DNA of 64,000 nucleotides from Liopterus haemorrhoidalis (Eukaryota > Arthropoda > Insecta > Coleoptera > Dytiscidae). The notes under the pieces are model-generated. The model was given only the letters and a program-made list of their open reading frames with translations, was not told the DNA's origin and made no database searches. Where the stretch lies: contig OZ020611.1 in assembly GCA_963971575.1 (NCBI GenBank), positions 55,895,381 to 55,959,380 on the forward strand. Reading direction: 5' to 3'. This document shows, piece by piece, positions 60,455-64,000 of the stretch. How positions within the stretch are numbered: position 1 is the first letter of the stretch; the number at the start of each line of letters is the position of its first letter. Both the position numbers and the translations under genes were made by a program.

Positions 60455-61020
60455 GCAACCTTTTCACGTCTGGGCCGCATTTAATAACGAAATTTTACAT
60501 TTTTTAGGTCGCGGGCCGCAATCAGTAACAAAATTTTTTTGGCGGTTTTAATTCCTTTTTTAATTTCTCTATTTTAAGATCTTAAGTTTTTGTTTACGTC
60601 GGTTTACATAATTTATGTCGGAGTAAAAACCCCTAATGTCAGATGCATAATCAGCTCGGTAATATGTTGACTACGCTGGATATGAAAAGAAAATATTATA
60701 TTTTCCTACTGGTGAGCCTACGGGGTTCAGCCGTAAGCTGAATAATGACATTTACACAATGACGCTAGATGATGTTTATTGGTCTTTGTCATAAACATAG
60801 ATTGTTGGAGCAAAAGAAAGCGATTGTTAAATGTGCTCTGCAAGTACATTGTTATATTTAAGAAATTCAATACCATTTTTACATTGCTAGAGTGATGATT
60901 AGTTTCTAGCGACAATATTCAGATTTCAAATTTTGGGTATGTGCAGCTTTCAGATGGTTCTCCAAACTATGGCTCTACAAACATTCCCCGGGCCGGTTTA
61001 ATTTGCCAGTCGGCTACTAC
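60455..61020. mobile_element. Fragments of a hAT-type repeat
   Basis: CAGGAATCTGCAACCTTTTC then GGGCCGCATTTAATAACG and GTCGCGGGCCGCAATCAGTA resemble the left side of hAT MITEs of the CAGGGGTTGGCAACCT type. No matching right end or duplication was found. Confidence 0.35.
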
Positions 61021-61244
61021 AAGATACTCTTCAAAACATGTCGTATTACATCCTTTGCCTTATTATTCGTGTTATTTTTTATAAACTATCAATTAAAACA
61101 GCCTTAAGGGGATCCTACACTGTACACGCAAAGAAATCACTGTATTTATATTTCAGATAAAGGTTAATTATTATTTATGTGCATATGGTCTCAATACCTC
61201 TAATCTGTTAATTGATTTAGTTGTCGTCTGTTTAAGCAGTTTCT

Positions 61245-61682
61245 GTCAATCGCCCCATATTTTGGCTGCGCCCGAGGCAAAGTGCCTCCCAAAACCGGCG
61301 CCCCATTATTGGCCGCGCCCGGGGAAAAACATCCTACAAAAGTTGCGCCCTATTCTTTGACTGCGCCCGAGGCAAAAGCGCCCCTACGAAAGTTGCGGTT
61401 GGTGGCGCTGTATTCCGGACGGTGTCCCGAGTCAGAGCCACTTGTTGGGATTTTGCCGTGGGTGCAGCAAAATATGGGGCGCAACTTTCGTGGGGGCGTT
61501 TTTGCCTCGGTCGCAGCCAAAGAATGGGGCGCCGCTTTCGTAGGATGTTTTCCCCGGGCGCGGCCAAAATATGGGGCGCTAGTTTTGGGAGGCACTTTGC
61601 CCCGGGCGCAGCCAAAATATGGGGCGCTAGTTTTGGGAGGCACTTTGCCTCGGGCGCAGCCAAAATATGGGGCGCCACTTAA
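61245..61682. repeat. GC-rich foldback of ~75-bp tandem units
   Basis: Left arm 61250-61405 and right arm 61475-61680 are inverted: CCCCATATTTTGGCTGCGCC CGAGGCAAAGTGCCTCCCAA against TTGGGAGGCACTTTGCCTCG GGCGCAGCCAAAATATGGGG. Both arms are made of related units (GGCGCAGCCAAAATATGGGG CGC...). The right arm has one extra unit, a near-exact duplication at 61565-61675. High GC explains the long frames open on both strands; they are not genes. Confidence 0.88.
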
Positions 61683-61714
61683 CCCCTTCAAATATAAAAA
61701 AAAATATTTTTTTA

Positions 61715-62110
61715 AAAAAACACTAAAAATGACTTAGTTCCAACCCTTTAATGACTTTTTTTTTTGATTTATTCAAAGGAATACTAAAATTAACTTAATC
61801 CACCCCTTAAAATACAAAATTTTAAATTTATTTTAAAAAACTAATATGTATATAATCCAACTCTAAAATACATTTTTTATTTATTTATTCAAAAGAACAC
61901 TTAAATTTACTTAAGCCAACCCTTAAAAAACATTTTTTATTTATATAGTCAAAAGAGCACTAAATTTTACTTAATATAACTCTTAAAATACAATTTCTTT
62001 TTAATCAAATAATCACGAAAATTTTCTTAAGCCAACCCTTAAAATACAATTTTTTTATTTATTCTAATTCCCACCAAAATGTACTTAATCCAACTCTTAA
62101 AATAATCATT
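61715..62110. repeat. Degenerate ~62-bp AT minisatellite
   Basis: Unit AACCCTTAAAATACAATTTT, TTTATTTATTCAAAAGAACA and CTAAAATTTACTTAAGCC, about six copies. Confidence 0.75.
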
Positions 62111-62151
62111 TTCAATTTTAAACAAAAGAAGACTCTAGCTCTTATAGTTAT

Positions 62152-62262
62152 GGCCCAATTGTGTACGGCCCGAATTGTCCATCGCCCCAGTTGTTAATGG
62201 CCCCAGTTGTGAAAAGCCCCAATTGTGAACGGCCCGAATTGTCTTACTGCCCCAGTTGTCTG
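62152..62262. repeat. 16-17-bp minisatellite GCCCCAGTTGTNNANG
   Basis: Seven units, e.g. GGCCCGAATTGTCCATC, GCCCCAGTTGTTAATG, GCCCCAGTTGTGAAAA, GCCCCAATTGTGAACG. Confidence 0.88.
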
Positions 62263-62269
62263 GTTACCA

Positions 62270-62770
62270 TTCTGATCTTAAAAATTAGGATAAATTAATT
62301 AAGAAGATTTAAAAAGACCGGTAAATAAATTATAAATGATTTTTTCCCTCTAAATTATTTTAAAATCTTATGTTTATACTGAAATAATCTATGAAATAAA
62401 TCTTCCGAAAGATAATAATGACCTTGGATAAGTTTTGTCACTTTTCTTACTTGACTGTACTTGGGGCGGAGTTTTATAGATTCATACTTCTGTCCGCTAG
62501 AGGCAGCATATTTTCAATTAAAAAAAATCATTTTGACTATTCGAATTTTGCAGTACTACTAACTAATATAAGTCACAGTTGTGTATGTATGTGCAATCGA
62601 CACATTAAACTTTGCTTGCATTGTGTATTTTTTTCATTTTTTTTTGTTTTTCTTTACTTTCAAATTGCTTACTTTGCAAGTGCAATTATTCATAAACAGG
62701 AAGGAATTTAAGAAAAAACAATCAACAGGATCAAAGATTTATATATTATCTTTACATATGTTTTTGTTAA
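62270..62770. other. No recognised gene
   Basis: May contain the 3' UTR of the minus-strand non-LTR element to its right; no tail identified. Confidence 0.35.
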
Positions 62771-62803
62771 ATTTTGATCAGTTGATTAGCGTAGGTAAAA
62801 TCC

Positions 62804-64000
62804 GACAAGTCCTAACATGTGTTTTACGTTCCGCGCGGACCGAGTATAGGATCCTCTTAAGGGAATGTATTATGTTGTGTTCAGCTCTCAGATCAAGAGC
62901 CGCAGTAAGGAAAACTTGCGCTAGGGGCAGAGCCGTGTTTTGGCGCTCTTGGTAAAAAACAAGGTCATCTTTCTTCACAATGGCGCCTCTTAGCAAGCCC
63001 GTCAGCGCCCTTTTCCTTGGTCCACTAGGGGCCGTTGCCCTCTCCGCCCCCCCCCCCCTAGTGCGGCTCTGCTCAGATCTGTATATGTTCGGCATTCTAC
63101 TAGGAGGTGTTCTATACTGAAGATTTCACAGCAATCATTGCAGATCTTCGCGTTATCTCTCTGCATTAGATGCTCGTGGGTTAATTTTGTATGCCCTATT
63201 CGTAACCTTGTGAGGATGGTTTGCGTTCTTCTATACGTGTTTAGATTCCAGACTTGTATACCAGGTTTGATGGATCTTAATTTGTTATTTTTCATTGCTG
63301 TCTATTTAGCTTGTATTTTTTGCGAGTGCTGTGAAATGATCATTTGGATGTCTTCAATTGGGGTAAATAGATTTAGTGATTGTGTAGGTGTAGTGTTGTT
63401 AATGAAGTTATGTATGTCTTCGTTGCCTTCGATGCCCTTATGACTTGGAACTTATAAGAGTGTTATGTTGTGTTTGTCGTGTATAAGGTGTTGAATTTGT
63501 TGCGTGTTTTTTCGTTTTGTGTTGGGGTTTGTTATTTCCTTGATTGCGGCATCGGTACGAGATAATATAGTTTGTCCTCTCTTTGAATCTGAACACATCT
63601 TTAATGGCTTGGTGGATGTTTTCGATTTCTGCGGTTGTTACTGAGACTGTTGAGGGTAGTCTGTAGCTCCTTTTGTTGTCGTCTATTTTGAACTCTATTG
63701 TACCCTGGTTCCTTTCTTGAGGCAGCTGTGTATATGATCTTTGTATTCTCTGGTTGTTTTCTTTTAATTTTTCTTAGTTCTTCTTGGAATTTCTCTGTAG
63801 GTGTTATTTTTTTTTTTGTATCCCGTTAAATCAGTGTTTATATTTGGTAGTATTATTATCCATGGCGGTAGGTTGTTGTATTTGATTTTCTCTAAATTTT
63901 GAAGTGGTATATTATATAGTGATATATGGATTTTTGGAGGACTGTCTCGTTTAGTGGTATTATGTTATTGCTGGGTTTTTTGATTTTGAAGTAGGCGTTG
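62804..64000 (-). pseudogene. Non-LTR ORF2 C-terminus with RNase H domain (continues past window)
   Basis: Minus strand, entering from the right edge. Decayed RNase H: KIIYTAASRKEPGYNRV (usual IYTDGS), a degenerate middle, and VPSHKGIEGNEDIHN (usual VPSHVGI.GNE). Next an undamaged part MKNNKLRSIKPGIQVWNLNT, ILTRLRIGHTKLTHEHLMQR, ICNDCCEIFSIEHLLVECRT (CCHC-like end). A MITE interrupts it at TYTDLR; removing the MITE and one duplication continues the frame as AEHNIIHSLKRILYSVRAER to a stop near 62804. RNase H places it in an I- or R1-related clade, unlike the other non-LTRs here. Premature stops in the RNase H part make it inactive. Confidence 0.82.
62895..63071. mobile_element. hAT MITE inside the RNase H non-LTR gene
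   Basis: 177 bp. AAGAGCCGCAGTA at the left pairs with TAGTGCGGCTCTG at the right, flanked by CTCAGATC on both sides (62887-62894, 63072-63079). A CAGAGCCGTG motif (62928) repeats the terminus inside. Confidence 0.8.

Noticed and set aside
61282..61737. Long overlapping open frames on both strands (86-151 codons), alanine/proline/glycine rich
   Set aside because: They are by-products of a GC-rich tandem inverted repeat; several frames are open at once and the products repeat with the DNA unit.
1..64000. CRISPR array or prokaryotic operon
   Set aside because: Direct repeats here are satellites without unique spacers; split genes and transposon types are eukaryotic.

Overview
The window is eukaryotic nuclear DNA, most probably from an insect. 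It is AT-rich, has short GT..AG introns, holds two mitochondrial/cytosolic housekeeping-type genes, and is packed with insect-type transposons: mariner, rosa-like DD41D, hAT MITEs, PIF/Harbinger, Penelope and several non-LTR clades. No prokaryotic gene organisation is present. Species cannot be named from sequence alone.

Only three host genes are supported. (1) mtSSB (23644-24286, +): three exons, 146 aa, intact. (2) A CRAL-TRIO/Sec14-like lipid-binding protein (34182-36525, -): four exons, 227 aa; its last intron is almost entirely a hAT-like element. (3) A secreted 176-aa protein with eight cysteines (40521-54286, -): four small exons spread over 13.8 kb. Its three ~4-4.7 kb introns are built almost wholly of transposons. 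Its cysteine count, length and signal peptide suggest a GM2-activator/ML-like lipid binder, but the family is not certain.

Layout. 0-13 kb: MITEs, then a 10.6-kb nested composite. A foldback-like element (1965-12527, TA flanks) has arms of a 120-bp tandem satellite in inverted orientation. It has been invaded by a Harbinger-like element (itself carrying a MITE), a non-LTR element lacking its RT core, a hAT element carrying a Penelope element with RT and GIY-YIG domains, and a second hAT. 13-18 kb: a ~290-bp degenerate tandem array enclosed by a perfect 33-bp inverted repeat. 18.5-22.5 kb: a nearly pristine non-LTR retrotransposon whose ORF1 and ORF2 are joined by an in-frame U UUU UUA slippery heptamer. 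23.6-24.3 kb: mtSSB. 24.5-33.2 kb: transposon graveyard (Harbinger, rosa-like, three mariners of which one sits inside another, a THAP/P-like remnant). 34-36.5 kb: CRAL-TRIO gene. 38.5-39.9 kb: Tc1-like element. 40.5-54.3 kb: the eight-cysteine gene. 54.9-64 kb: a degenerate arthropod multicopy gene, hAT and mariner fragments, a GC-rich foldback, two minisatellites, and the RNase H/C-terminal end of another non-LTR element.

For many nested insertions the reading frame or repeat of the target resumes exactly after removing the insert and one target duplication, so the order of events can be read from the sequence.
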